From a virus, in the IMG/VR virus record IMGVR_UViG_3300033148_003439, positions 1-43,664 of that record: DNA of 43,664 nt; one strand, 5' to 3'. A program made the position numbers and the translations under genes. Of this stretch, positions 16,753 through 25,177 are shown one piece after another (the stretch's first letter is position 1; each line of letters begins with the position of its first letter). A model generated the notes under the pieces. It saw nothing but the letters and a program-made list of their open reading frames with translations. It was not told where the DNA came from and searched no databases.

Positions 16753-17177
16753 TCGATAACCTTTGTATCTATTTTCTTTGCGTTTATCTCCACTATTTTA
16801 AAATCTATCTCATCAATCTGTGTCTGCAATTCGGTCTTCATCTTTTCCAGTTCTTCTTTTGTAGGCTCTATATAGGGTGCCGGGTGTTCAAGGTGATATT
16901 TCCAATTATTAATCCTCTGCTGCTTCTGAACATTAATGGGCACAATATTAGCCTTTTTCTTAAGCTCTTCCTTAGTTAACTCTATATCTGGTGTAGTCAA
17001 GAGCCTGTATTCCTCTAAGGTGAAATATAAAGCGTCATTGTATTCTAATTTTCTAATATTGCCATTAAAGTTGATGTCGACGATTTCTTTGATTTTTACC
17101 CGAATGTCAACGGTATCTTCGGCAAAGCAAACCGAACTAAACAATAACGACAAAACAAGTAAACTAACCATTCTCAT
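16749..17177 (-). CDS. Small secreted coiled-coil protein with signal peptide
   Basis: A 142-residue protein with signal peptide MRMVSLLVLSLLFSSVCFA, cleaved before EDTVD. The C-terminus (about 105-140, ELEKMKTELQTQIDEIDFKI) is a strong coiled coil. It lies between two other signal-peptide proteins, with AAGGAGGTCTCT before ATG 17177. Function unknown. It could be a chaperone or trimerisation partner for the large secreted neighbour. Confidence 0.55.
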   Translation of the reverse strand: MRMVSLLVLSLLFSSVCFAEDTVDIRVKIKEIVDINFNGNIRKLEYNDALYFTLEEYRLLTTPDIELTKEELKKKANIVPINVQKQQRINNWKYHLEHPAPYIEPTKEELEKMKTELQTQIDEIDFKIVEINAKKIDTKVIE

Positions 17178-17187
17178 AGAGACCTCC

Positions 17188-18666
17188 TTAATCTACATCT
17201 GCGTTAAACCAACCTTTGACCGTAAGTAAAACATAATCAGGTGTATCATTTGTATCGAAATCTATCGCAAGAGTGTGGTCGTGTTCTATGGCACCGTGCG
17301 TAATTACAGTATCAGATGCATAATAAACGCTTGTGCCATCCGTTGCTATTTCCACTGCGTCAACGGTTGTAATCGCCGTGAAGTCCGTTGGGTCTGTAAG
17401 TTCTTCGAGCTCCAAACTCACATTATCATCGTCGCTCCACGCCTTCCACTCAACAATAGTAAAAGTCATTCCGGTTGTGTTATGCCACACAGGAATTAAA
17501 TCAGCGGCATTTATCGAACCAGGCTCAATGAGAGGAAAATTCATAGTTACAATTTTCTGACCGACAGGATATTGATTTGTACCGTCTGTTCCCCGGTAGT
17601 AAGAGTCTCCGCTCTCGTTTGCACCGTCACTATCAAACGTTAATTCTCCGGCATTAGTAACGTCAGGGTCGGCTGCTGACTGTAAACCTAATGTACCGTT
17701 AACCGTCAGTTTTGAAACCGGAGTATCAGTACCTACTGCTACATTGCCGGTCGTAACCAAAGCCTTACTCCCCAGATCTACGTCTTTTTCCGCCCCCTCG
17801 TAGGGAATAAAAATGTTCTGGAAAATCTCCGTATTGGCTGGAATTTCCCATCTTGAGCTTGTAGTTCCCTGATAATATACTCGAATAGTAGGGTCACTTC
17901 CAGTACCTGAAACGTCAACGTAGAGTTTACCGACTATTCTACTACCGGAGTCGGGTAAGTAATCGTTAGATAATTGCAACGGGACAAGATATACGCTTTT
18001 GCTCGTAATTAGATTGCTATCAGAACTTGTTGCTACAATAGTTTCAGAAGTGTCTGTTTTTCTTTCTATCAGTTTCCAGTAAACCCTTAAATCTTTTGTT
18101 CCTGTCATTTTTTCCACTGTGATATACCAATTATAAACTCCTTTCAATAGTTTTGTAGGCGCCTCACCAGAAGCAGAAATCCAACCCCCTATATAATCAT
18201 CGTTGCTTAAATCAGCATCTTCAATATATTCTTCTGAGTCCGAAGAAGGATTTAAGTAACAGGTTTTATATCCAGTGGCGTCATCCTCATCATACATATA
18301 GTAAGCTGCACCAAGAGAAGTTACAGCTAAATCTACGTACTCTTTATTTACCAAACTTTTGATGTTTGCTGCGCCTGTAGGTGTAACGTCCAATAAGCCT
18401 GATGATGTAATATCAATATCTTGGGTAGTAATAGTTCCGGACACATCTAATTCTGAAGAAGGGGTTGTTGTACCTATTCCTACGTATCCACCGGTTACAC
18501 GCAGGTACTCCGTTCCGTCTTCTACCACAAAAAAGTATCCATCTCCCCCACTATCTTCACCCTCAGCGTAAGTATCACCTTCATACCTCATAGTCTTATA
18601 AGGTTGAGCATACACTACTCCACCAATCAATACCAACCCAATTAGTAAAACCAGTATTTTCCTCAT
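17188..18666 (-). CDS. Secreted fibre-like protein with signal peptide
   Basis: A 492-residue protein with signal peptide MRKILVLLIGLVLIGGVVYA, then two modules of the GIGTTTPSSELDVSGTI type (about 62-78 and again VAVGTDTPVSKLTVNGTLGL near 315), which are fibre-head motifs of phage tail fibres and some bacterial surface proteins. The remainder is beta-rich and Asp/Thr-rich. CCGGAGGTT precedes ATG 18666. A Sec leader is unexpected for a tail protein, so it may be host-derived and displayed or secreted during infection. Confidence 0.55.
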   Translation of the reverse strand: MRKILVLLIGLVLIGGVVYAQPYKTMRYEGDTYAEGEDSGGDGYFFVVEDGTEYLRVTGGYVGIGTTTPSSELDVSGTITTQDIDITSSGLLDVTPTGAANIKSLVNKEYVDLAVTSLGAAYYMYDEDDATGYKTCYLNPSSDSEEYIEDADLSNDDYIGGWISASGEAPTKLLKGVYNWYITVEKMTGTKDLRVYWKLIERKTDTSETIVATSSDSNLITSKSVYLVPLQLSNDYLPDSGSRIVGKLYVDVSGTGSDPTIRVYYQGTTSSRWEIPANTEIFQNIFIPYEGAEKDVDLGSKALVTTGNVAVGTDTPVSKLTVNGTLGLQSAADPDVTNAGELTFDSDGANESGDSYYRGTDGTNQYPVGQKIVTMNFPLIEPGSINAADLIPVWHNTTGMTFTIVEWKAWSDDDNVSLELEELTDPTDFTAITTVDAVEIATDGTSVYYASDTVITHGAIEHDHTLAIDFDTNDTPDYVLLTVKGWFNADVD

Positions 18667-18721
18667 ATAACCTCCGGTAGTTTACAATCTTTCACTACTC
18701 TTTCATATTTGTCAGGTTGAT

Positions 18722-19048
18722 TTAAAGACGTCGCCACCGTTTACCCTCACGTTTCTCGATAGTAACTTTAACATTACCGTTTCCTTCATCTACCTCTATT
18801 TTGAATGCGTAGGTACCGTCCAATATAAACCCAATAACTCTCTCGGTTATACCTTTCAGCGGGCCGGTACCGACTACAGCCCTCTTTAACTGTATAAACT
18901 CAACATTCTTACCATCCGCACTAATCGTGTATGTTTTACCGCTCCGGTAAAGTTGGAGCGACGTAATGTCCTGATGTGGAACCTGCCTCCAATCAGTCCC
19001 CTCACTTTCTTTGAGAGTTCTGCCATCTCGTAAGTGTGCTACGAACAT
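18722..19048 (-). CDS. Small hypothetical virion-region protein
   Basis: A 108-residue protein. Start ATG 19048 is preferred over 19132 because GGAAGGAG lies upstream and the longer frame would run through the palindromic element and into the preceding gene. Beta-rich with a basic C-terminus (KREGKRWRRL). Not recognised. It lies between the 153-residue beta protein and the secreted block. Confidence 0.5.
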   Translation of the reverse strand: MFVAHLRDGRTLKESEGTDWRQVPHQDITSLQLYRSGKTYTISADGKNVEFIQLKRAVVGTGPLKGITERVIGFILDGTYAFKIEVDEGNGNVKVTIEKREGKRWRRL

Positions 19049-19070
19049 CAGTTCATCCACTCCTTCCCTT

Positions 19071-19093
19071 GTAAATTCAAAAATTGAACTTAC
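19071..19093. repeat. 23-bp palindromic element, copy 2
   Basis: Arms GTAAATTCAA and TTGAACTTAC around AAA. It sits in the short gap between the 153-residue gene and the preferred start at 19048; on the - strand it ends a few bases before the GGAAGGAG site. Confidence 0.85.
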
Positions 19094-19098
19094 GGCCT

Positions 19099-19560
19099 TT
19101 AGGTATAACTGTACTTCAGTTGATACCCCCACGCAGTATGAGCTCCATCACCAGCCGCTGACGGAACTTTAATTGCGAGGTACACAAAATCGCCATACGC
19201 TCCAGCACTAACGGCGCTGTACGCATAACCAGAACCAGTACTCTCCGGCATCTCAGTCCCCCACGAACTTGAAGGGGTAATACCAGATGGTTTGACGTAC
19301 GTACCGGTTGCAGTTATATGGTGTAGCCATCCGCCTGCCGTACCCATACCTGTTGAGGCCGCTGACCTGGTGCCAGCAATGTCGTAGAACCACCACTTAG
19401 CACTCTGGATAGAGTTCGTTGCAACCTTGGGACGAACACACTGAACAACGCTCCAGGCGCCGGCAGTAACCGTTCCAAAGTTCAACGATGCGATGCTCGA
19501 ATACGTTGCACTGTTCGTGGTACCGGTAACCTCGTACCACGTAATTGATGGTGCTGCCAT
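19099..19560 (-). CDS. Beta-rich virion protein (tail or decoration)
   Basis: A 153-residue protein, Ser/Thr/Ala/Gly-rich with Trp-Tyr ends (ITWYEVTG, WGYQLKYSYT), lacking charged helices. Composition and position suggest a small structural jelly-roll-like protein. No family recognised. AGGAGGTGAGAAG precedes ATG 19560. Confidence 0.55.
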   Translation of the reverse strand: MAAPSITWYEVTGTTNSATYSSIASLNFGTVTAGAWSVVQCVRPKVATNSIQSAKWWFYDIAGTRSAASTGMGTAGGWLHHITATGTYVKPSGITPSSSWGTEMPESTGSGYAYSAVSAGAYGDFVYLAIKVPSAAGDGAHTAWGYQLKYSYT

Positions 19561-19575
19561 CTTCTCACCTCCTTT

Positions 19576-20631
19576 CTATTTCTTTGGACTTCCCACCAGT
19601 CTGTGACGAAGTCCTAAATATTCCTTTTTGAAGGGCGGTAGAAGTAACTCTTCCACTAACCCGTCCGCGTACTCGTAATTGTACGCTCTCTCTATCTTTT
19701 CATCAACGCCGACTAACTTCTTGTTGGCGTACTTATCAATACTCTTCTGAAACGGTATCACCTTCATTCCCTTGAAGTGAAGTATCCCAGCTTCACTGCA
19801 GTTAATGAGAGTATGTGCACAGAATTTACTATTCTCTCTCAACCACGCCCAAAACATCAGTAACGTTTGGTGAGTAAGTACAAGTTTACCGTTGATGTCC
19901 GGGAACAACATACAGTGAGCTTTGAACTTCGCCCCCTTTTGATAGTTTACCTTCCAATCAACAATCCCGTCTGCGTATACCTTATCGGTTGAAGGCCAAC
20001 TCAAGTCCATCCCCACAAACATTATAGGATTACATCCCATCGCAGCCGCAAAACAATAACAATCACCCGTCGTGAGAATAGCTGCTGGTAGCGCTCCCTT
20101 ACGTCCGATGTGGTAAGGTATTTGTTCAAAGAGCGTATTCTTCGTATCTTTTATGTTGAATACCGCTAAATGTTTAGGGTCAACACTTCGAAAGATGGAT
20201 GGGTCTACGACAGGAGGTACTATGGTGTAAAATTTAGTCGTATCAATATCTTTGAAGTTGTGTTTCTGCTTCGGTGTTGGGTCAACCATTACTACGAAAT
20301 GCGGATACACGTCATATTTGTTTACCAGTATCGGTAGTGCCGCATCACAACTGACTATGATGAAGTTATCTTTATACTTATTAAGTAAGTGTCCATTCTT
20401 GTCCAGTGACGGCCCAGCTCCGACAACAACTGCAGGTACCCTCTTAAAGATTTCTTTGAAACCAAGTATCCCGGGAGGACGTGTAGCCTGAATAATGACC
20501 ATATTCCAAAGAAAGTTTTTTAACTGAAGGTCATAAAGTCCTCCTTTACACATTTCCTGATAGAGCTTACGCTGCTCATCAAGATTTTTTTGGTCGTAGT
20601 ACTCGTCTGATTTAATCTTTGCGGTAGACAT
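19576..20631 (-). CDS. DUF115 / Maf-like (MptE-like) putative glycosyltransferase
   Basis: A 351-residue protein with the DUF115 signature: PAVVVGAGPSLDKNG (about 66-80) followed by IIVSCDAALPIL and PHFVVMVDPT (about 110-119). In bacteria this Rossmann fold is found in the motility accessory factors (Maf) that attach nonulosonic acids to flagellin; in archaea, MptE has the same fold and acts on a pterin. A phage copy inside the virion operon, directly after a SAM methyltransferase, suggests sugar modification of a virion or host surface protein. The genes overlap by 20 bases. Family confident, substrate unknown. Confidence 0.75.
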   Translation of the reverse strand: MSTAKIKSDEYYDQKNLDEQRKLYQEMCKGGLYDLQLKNFLWNMVIIQATRPPGILGFKEIFKRVPAVVVGAGPSLDKNGHLLNKYKDNFIIVSCDAALPILVNKYDVYPHFVVMVDPTPKQKHNFKDIDTTKFYTIVPPVVDPSIFRSVDPKHLAVFNIKDTKNTLFEQIPYHIGRKGALPAAILTTGDCYCFAAAMGCNPIMFVGMDLSWPSTDKVYADGIVDWKVNYQKGAKFKAHCMLFPDINGKLVLTHQTLLMFWAWLRENSKFCAHTLINCSEAGILHFKGMKVIPFQKSIDKYANKKLVGVDEKIERAYNYEYADGLVEELLLPPFKKEYLGLRHRLVGSPKK

Positions 20632-21175
20632 ACATTCCGCTCCCTCTTTGTTGACCGGTCAAACGGTGAGGTTTAAGTTTGAATTGCTCAAACTTCTCCT
20701 TCCACCAGTTGAACGGTCTCACAGTGAGATGAATTCCCTTACCGTAGACGCTATCGGTTAACCCAACCGTAGCGAATATCCATCTCTTACTAACTCTAAC
20801 CAACTCGGATAATGCTCTATCTACATCCTTCTCGTCAAGATGCTCAAGAACTTCGCAGCAGAACACTAAATCAAATTCTTCCACTCCGTATGGGATATGT
20901 GTAATACTACCATACTTTACTATACCGGTAGCGACCAGACTCCGAAGTGGATTTGCTAACAACCACGAGCAGGTTTCTATACCTCTGGCCTGTTTACCGT
21001 TCTTAAAGAACTCAAGTATTGCATAACCGGCTCCACACCCAACATCAACGACATTCCGGAAGTTAAGTATCTCTGTTGCTGTCGTTACCATACCCAGCCC
21101 GATACTCGCTTCCGGCATCCCGTAGTTGGTGTTTGCGTACAGGTGGTCGTACACCGATTTCTGTCCAGTGTGCAT
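20612..21175 (-). CDS. Class I SAM-dependent methyltransferase
   Basis: A 187-residue protein with motif I VVDVGCGAGYAI (about 42-53), an acidic residue in the second strand (GIETCSW) and the motif IV/post-motif block FDLVFCCEVLEHL (about 101-113), as in UbiE/Methyltransf_11-type enzymes. No target-recognition domain is seen, so a small-molecule or glycan substrate is more likely than DNA. It overlaps the DUF115 gene. AAGGAGAAAGTAACGG precedes ATG 21175. Confidence 0.8.
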   Translation of the reverse strand: MHTGQKSVYDHLYANTNYGMPEASIGLGMVTTATEILNFRNVVDVGCGAGYAILEFFKNGKQARGIETCSWLLANPLRSLVATGIVKYGSITHIPYGVEEFDLVFCCEVLEHLDEKDVDRALSELVRVSKRWIFATVGLTDSVYGKGIHLTVRPFNWWKEKFEQFKLKPHRLTGQQRGSGMYVYRKD

Positions 21176-21220
21176 CCGTTACTTTCTCCTTCCACTTTGC
21201 GTCCGTTACACTTCCATTTT

Positions 21221-21925
21221 TCATACAGTTCTCCCTGTGAACGGGTTTTTCCACCAGTTACCTATCAATGCTCCACCACTGGTGAACTGACGGGCTTTCG
21301 GCCCCCAATCGACTGCTGTGTGATCACTTGTCAGAGATGCAGCATACAATTCAGGGACTATGTTGTTAGCCCACCAGGCGGCATCCTCAACCTCGCGTAG
21401 AGAATAGAAACCGAACACTGTTGCTATTGCACTGATAAGCGCATCCTTTCTCTTGAAGTAACATGTAGCGTAACTCGACCACGCAGTTGACGTATTGGTT
21501 AAATCATCCGGGTAGAGTGTGCACCTCAAGTTTAAAGTGTACTCGTCATCCGGTATTAGAAATAACTCGAAGTTAGCTCCATAATCAACGTACTGTGAAG
21601 GTTTACCTTCAGTATACGCCTCAAATCTTGGCACCGCTCTATCCATAGTACGGGGGTGAACATAGTCGAGTTTTCTGGACTCTGCACCGGACTGAAGAGT
21701 CATAGTGTAAATGTCCTTCATATTGGTAGGAAACCCATACCGTTTTTGACTACTTGTGGTAGAGCCAACATAATTCTTTTTCATCTCCTCATATGTGTGA
21801 AGGTCGGCGATAAAGTCCTTTGCCCAGTTTACCCATCTAAGTATCCGGGTATCGGACACACCATCCGAGTTTCGCCGAATGTTTTCTCTAACCTCATCTA
21901 TAAAGTCAGCTCCGGTCATTGCCAT
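21221..21925 (-). CDS. Head-tail adaptor protein
   Basis: A 234-residue protein. The N-terminal pattern MTGADFIDEVRENI plus RILRWVNWAKDFIADLHTYEEM is typical of phage adaptor proteins that sit under the portal. It is followed by a beta-rich section (KDIYTMTLQSG, YTLNLRCTLYPDDL) and a C-terminal helix. Placed after the capsid genes and before tail proteins. The role would be closing the portal and docking the tail. Its start abuts the preceding stop. Confidence 0.65.
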   Translation of the reverse strand: MAMTGADFIDEVRENIRRNSDGVSDTRILRWVNWAKDFIADLHTYEEMKKNYVGSTTSSQKRYGFPTNMKDIYTMTLQSGAESRKLDYVHPRTMDRAVPRFEAYTEGKPSQYVDYGANFELFLIPDDEYTLNLRCTLYPDDLTNTSTAWSSYATCYFKRKDALISAIATVFGFYSLREVEDAAWWANNIVPELYAASLTSDHTAVDWGPKARQFTSGGALIGNWWKNPFTGRTV

Positions 21926-22254
21926 TATTCAGGCTCCTTTACGACTTTAATCTTAACTTTGGTTAAACCCTTTCCCAAGGGTGCGATAGCGCCAAAAGCA
22001 GCTTTACTCAAATCAACTGCTCTACCATACTTCTCAAACCCGCCGGTGTCGTTCACTCTAACAACCACTTTCTTGCCGGTATCAACACTGGTGATTTCTA
22101 ACTTCTTACCTCTCAACTCTTTCCAACGTTTAGAAGGTACGGCAGCAGTAAAGTCATTCTCGTCAAACATCTCACCACTTTTGGTGTAACCACCCCATCT
22201 TGGGTCTACACTTTTGTTTGTGTAATAACTGGCAAGTCCAACTTCCTCACTCAT
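21925..22254 (-). CDS. RlpA-like double-psi beta-barrel protein, cell-wall lytic candidate
   Basis: A 109-residue protein with an RlpA-like barrel: GLASYYTNKSVDPRWGGYT, EMFDENDFTAAVP, and VVRVNDTGGF...GRAVDLSKAAF, the last containing the Asp residues conserved in RlpA. RlpA proteins are lytic transglycosylases acting on peptide-free glycan strands. Start ATG 22254 is preferred over a far upstream start (22452) that would overlap the preceding gene by almost 200 bases; a strong site is lacking, so coupling to the previous stop is assumed. It may be the endolysin or a virion-associated wall enzyme. No other muralytic enzyme is visible. Confidence 0.7.
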   Translation of the reverse strand: MSEEVGLASYYTNKSVDPRWGGYTKSGEMFDENDFTAAVPSKRWKELRGKKLEITSVDTGKKVVVRVNDTGGFEKYGRAVDLSKAAFGAIAPLGKGLTKVKIKVVKEPE

Positions 22255-22258
22255 AACA

Positions 22259-22489
22259 CTACGCCGTTTCGTCGTTAATCTGTGTCCAGGCTGTACTACC
22301 ATCAGTGTTGATATAGCAATCACCGTCAGTAGCGTCACCCACGTAACAAACAACCAGAAACGTGCCTTTTGGTGCGCTTGTAACACCATCCGGACTAGTC
22401 CCATCATCTTTCTGTACAAGTACCCTCGATAGAGGGTCTTGATGTCCCTCAAACATCTTCTCTATTAAATACGATTTACCGTTACTCAT
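22259..22489 (-). CDS. Small virion-region protein
   Basis: A 76-residue beta-rich protein (GTFLVVCYVGDATDGDCYIN) with a C-terminal STAWTQIND. The pattern resembles small phage proteins that decorate the head or fibres. GGAGTAGCGAG precedes ATG 22489. It lies directly upstream of the RlpA-like gene, with 4 bases between. Confidence 0.55.
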   Translation of the reverse strand: MSNGKSYLIEKMFEGHQDPLSRVLVQKDDGTSPDGVTSAPKGTFLVVCYVGDATDGDCYINTDGSTAWTQINDETA

Positions 22490-22519
22490 CTCGCTACTCC
22501 TCCATAATTAAGTGTAAGA

Positions 22520-22544
22520 GGAATGGGGAACGTGTCCCCATTCC
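22520..22544 (-). terminator. Strong hairpin downstream of capsid genes
   Basis: A perfect 10-bp stem (GGAATGGGGA / TCCCCATTCC) with a 5-base loop, 40 bases after the stop of the 267-residue capsid-associated gene. On the - strand it is followed by CTCTTACACTTAATT, pyrimidine-rich but without a clean T-run, so it may attenuate transcription or protect the capsid mRNA end. Confidence 0.6.
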
Positions 22545-22583
22545 CCCTACGTTAGACTGTAGCTTGGGGCTAAAAGTCAAATT

Positions 22584-23387
22584 TTACGGACATAGCTGCA
22601 GATAGAACAGAACCATGTCACCGGCTGTGGTTGTATCGGTAATACCACGGCCAACCCTCGGCTCAATTCCATCCGAGTCACGAAGTGCGACTTGTCCGGT
22701 TCCTCCGAGTTCTCCGTCAGCACCGCCAAAAGCGGTGTCGGTTACGGTTACAACACCGGCCGGGCCATACGTTTGAACCCATGCATAGTAATTAGCGGTT
22801 ATTGCCCTCATAGGAACCCCGACAGGAATTTCGTCAGTATCTACAGCTGCAGCTCTCAAGTTCATAAACAAACTCGGGGATAGTACCACGCCGGTGGTAG
22901 CATCCGCAAAGCTCGAACCAATCAACTCATCCCACAACTCAATCTCAACATAATCGCTGACCGAACTCGACCATGCCTGATTGCGCCTAATTTTGTGGCA
23001 TTCATCTACACCAGCACTGTCAGTAAGTACGATGTACCCATTCTCCAGCTCGTTCTTGGTAATGTTATCCAATGCTGAAGCGTGGGTAACAGCGAGAAAC
23101 TTCTGACCAGCAACAGCTGGAACTGCGATAGCGATAGGTGAAAGTTCGACTTGAGCAGCCGTCATACTTACCAATGACCCATCGGCTAAAAGCATTGGCC
23201 CAGCGTCTGAATAGTCGGGTGACACTATGAGACCGGCTGCTGTAGCAGCGATAAACTTTCCGTAGAAGAAAGTTCTATCCCCCATTGGGAGCCTGGTACC
23301 AACTGCACAGTTAGCACTCGAAGATTCGGCGTAGATGCTCTGGGTAGCCATTAGTGCCCCGTAATTTCCGCCACCAATTTTACTCAT
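22584..23387 (-). CDS. Capsid-associated / decoration-like protein
   Basis: A 267-residue protein from ATG 23387 (ACAGGAGTG upstream); an earlier in-frame start at 23429 lacks a site. It is Ala/Gly/Val-rich and beta-rich, with segments such as FFYGKFIAATAAGLI, AIAVPAVAGQKFLAV and EIPVGVPMRAI, like structural proteins encoded after major capsid genes. It has no enzymatic motif. It probably coats or stabilises the head. Confidence 0.6.
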   Translation of the reverse strand: MSKIGGGNYGALMATQSIYAESSSANCAVGTRLPMGDRTFFYGKFIAATAAGLIVSPDYSDAGPMLLADGSLVSMTAAQVELSPIAIAVPAVAGQKFLAVTHASALDNITKNELENGYIVLTDSAGVDECHKIRRNQAWSSSVSDYVEIELWDELIGSSFADATTGVVLSPSLFMNLRAAAVDTDEIPVGVPMRAITANYYAWVQTYGPAGVVTVTDTAFGGADGELGGTGQVALRDSDGIEPRVGRGITDTTTAGDMVLFYLQLCP

Positions 23388-23450
23388 TGTTTCACTCCTG
23401 TTTAGGTTTGAGGGGAGGCCGCCTAACAACCATCCTCATCCAGCTTTTAG

Positions 23451-23467
23451 ACTCAGTTAGGCTGAGT
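23451..23467 (-). terminator. Small hairpin after the major capsid gene
   Basis: Stem ACTCAG/CTGAGT with a 5-base loop, just after the major capsid stop. There is no T-run, so it is probably an attenuator or mRNA-stabilising hairpin that would let capsid message exceed downstream message. Confidence 0.35.
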
Positions 23468-23479
23468 TAGTACGTATCC

Positions 23480-24475
23480 TTACGCACCGGTTTCAGTAAT
23501 GTCGTAAATGACTCCCTGCTTCCTGAGGTTGGAGCAAATCAAGTTTCCCACCGTCATTACGTGAGCAATCCTGTCACGAGGTTGGTTCACAATGGGCAAC
23601 CATTCACCCATTGTAAAGTTTTCAATGGGGTCTGCAACCCACTCGAGGAAGTTGGTGTTGAGAATGTACATTGACCCACTTTTGCAGGACGGTGACCAGG
23701 TAATTGGACGTCCTTTGTAAGCCAAGTCTCCAAACCCGAGGTCTGCGAGCTTTTTGTCATTGATGACAATTCTGGAGATTTCAAGACACTCGTCCTCATA
23801 CAGTTCGTACACATCTTGTGCACAAACTACAAGGTCTGGAAACCTACTAACTCCCTTACCATACCTTCCACAATCGTTGAACATAGAGTTCATCCTCTTG
23901 CGAAGGTAGATAGAAGTAGGCTCACCGCTCATGTCTTTGGTGTTAGCTCTCCACCAACCGTAAGTGGCACGGTTCAACCCGCCCACTGTACCTGACGTTT
24001 GGGTTTCAGCAAGATACTTGTCAAGTCCATCTATAGCCAGACCTCCGATACCTGTTCCGTCTCCGAACAAGTCTTCCTCTAATCTGTCGATAAGGCTGCT
24101 TTGTAAATTGTCAATGTCAGAGTTAACCTTGTTGATTAGTGCAGCTTTACCCCTGTTTTGCTGGAAGTCTTTGAAGTACCTGACAATATGCCCAGTTAAG
24201 TACTTCCAATCATAATAAGCGATAGTCACCGGGTCAGTTGACTCTATCGTTACGGTACCACCTTTACCAACATAGGTAACGGTTTCATTTTTACCGTAAT
24301 TCAAGGGACACTCAATCCGGCGTCCACCTGTTTGAGTTTTACGCTTCCCCTTTTTGGACAAAGTGTACCAAAAAGGTGTGGCTTCAAACGCCTGGTCAAC
24401 AATTGACTTTCGGCGCAGTACCCACGTGGTAGCGTACATTGTGTCTAATGTTTCGTTGTACGTAGGTGTTGGCAT
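23480..24475 (-). CDS. Major capsid protein
   Basis: A 331-residue protein directly after the scaffold-like gene. Segments such as TWVLRRKSIVDQAF, TPFWYTLSKKGKRK, GGRRIECPLNYGKN and IAYYDWKYLTGHIVRYFKD (about 15-105), followed by a long helix with INKVNSDIDNLQSSLIDRLE, fit the spine-helix arrangement of HK97-fold coats of podo-like phages. GGLAIDGLDKYLA (about 144-156) is a common coat motif. Length is normal for a coat without an N-terminal delta domain. It is flanked by two hairpins that may tune expression. Confidence 0.8.
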   Translation of the reverse strand: MPTPTYNETLDTMYATTWVLRRKSIVDQAFEATPFWYTLSKKGKRKTQTGGRRIECPLNYGKNETVTYVGKGGTVTIESTDPVTIAYYDWKYLTGHIVRYFKDFQQNRGKAALINKVNSDIDNLQSSLIDRLEEDLFGDGTGIGGLAIDGLDKYLAETQTSGTVGGLNRATYGWWRANTKDMSGEPTSIYLRKRMNSMFNDCGRYGKGVSRFPDLVVCAQDVYELYEDECLEISRIVINDKKLADLGFGDLAYKGRPITWSPSCKSGSMYILNTNFLEWVADPIENFTMGEWLPIVNQPRDRIAHVMTVGNLICSNLRKQGVIYDITETGA

Positions 24476-24481
24476 AATTTA

Positions 24482-25177
24482 TTATTCCTTGTTACCAAAT
24501 GCCTGCCGGTACGCTATCTCAGCAGCTTCCTCTTTAGTTAACTGTTTGTCTTTAACCGCACCGGGAGGCAATCCATCGCCTTTCTCAGACCAAACTTTTC
24601 GCTCCTTCTCTTCTTTCTCCCTCTCTAATTTAGCTTTTTCTTCCGCTTCAGCTTTAGCCTCCAATTTAGCTTGTTTGTAAAGTTTCTCCGCACCCCAAGT
24701 CGGGTTCTCTTTACCAAGCTCCTTGATACGGTCTTTGTATTCGTAGAAGTCGGGGTGTTTAATAGCAGTCATTTCAATATCGATTTGAGCCATAGCCATA
24801 CCGATACGTTCTTCCTGCTGACTAAATTTCTCTACTATACCGTTAATAGCCTTATCAAGGTCGCCTTTGTACTTCTCGGAGAAGTACTGAGCAATTTCTT
24901 TGGAAGTTGCTGTGTCAAGGTCAATCTCTTTGTCAACGCTATGAGAAAGTTTACCTTTGCTCTCCTTGAACTTCAAGTAATCATCGCTGAGAAGTTCTTT
25001 ATCAGCCTGGTCGAGTTTGCGTTCAAGGTCGCTCTTCGCCTCCTTTAGTGTTTCATGTTCTTTCTGAAGACCTTCAAATTGGGATTTGAGTTCAGAAAGT
25101 TGAGCTTGGACATCGCCCGCACCCGTTTCATTCCCTTTGCCTTCGCCATTGCCGTTTCCGTTAGCTTCAGGTGGCAT
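24482..25177 (-). CDS. Capsid scaffolding protein
   Basis: A 231-residue, very charged protein. Gly/Asn-rich at residues 5-22, then a long coiled coil (about 25-70), a central helical part and a second Lys/Glu-rich coiled coil (about 165-195). Composition, length and position immediately before the major capsid gene are characteristic of scaffolding proteins that template procapsid assembly. It overlaps the preceding gene by 11 bases, with AAGGAGGTAAAAG upstream. Confidence 0.8.
   Translation of the reverse strand: MPPEANGNGNGEGKGNETGAGDVQAQLSELKSQFEGLQKEHETLKEAKSDLERKLDQADKELLSDDYLKFKESKGKLSHSVDKEIDLDTATSKEIAQYFSEKYKGDLDKAINGIVEKFSQQEERIGMAMAQIDIEMTAIKHPDFYEYKDRIKELGKENPTWGAEKLYKQAKLEAKAEAEEKAKLEREKEEKERKVWSEKGDGLPPGAVKDKQLTKEEAAEIAYRQAFGNKE

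Noticed and set aside
21063-21254. 63-codon - strand frame between adaptor and methyltransferase genes
   Set aside because: Mostly overlaps the ends of both recognised genes; the free part is only about 45 bases.
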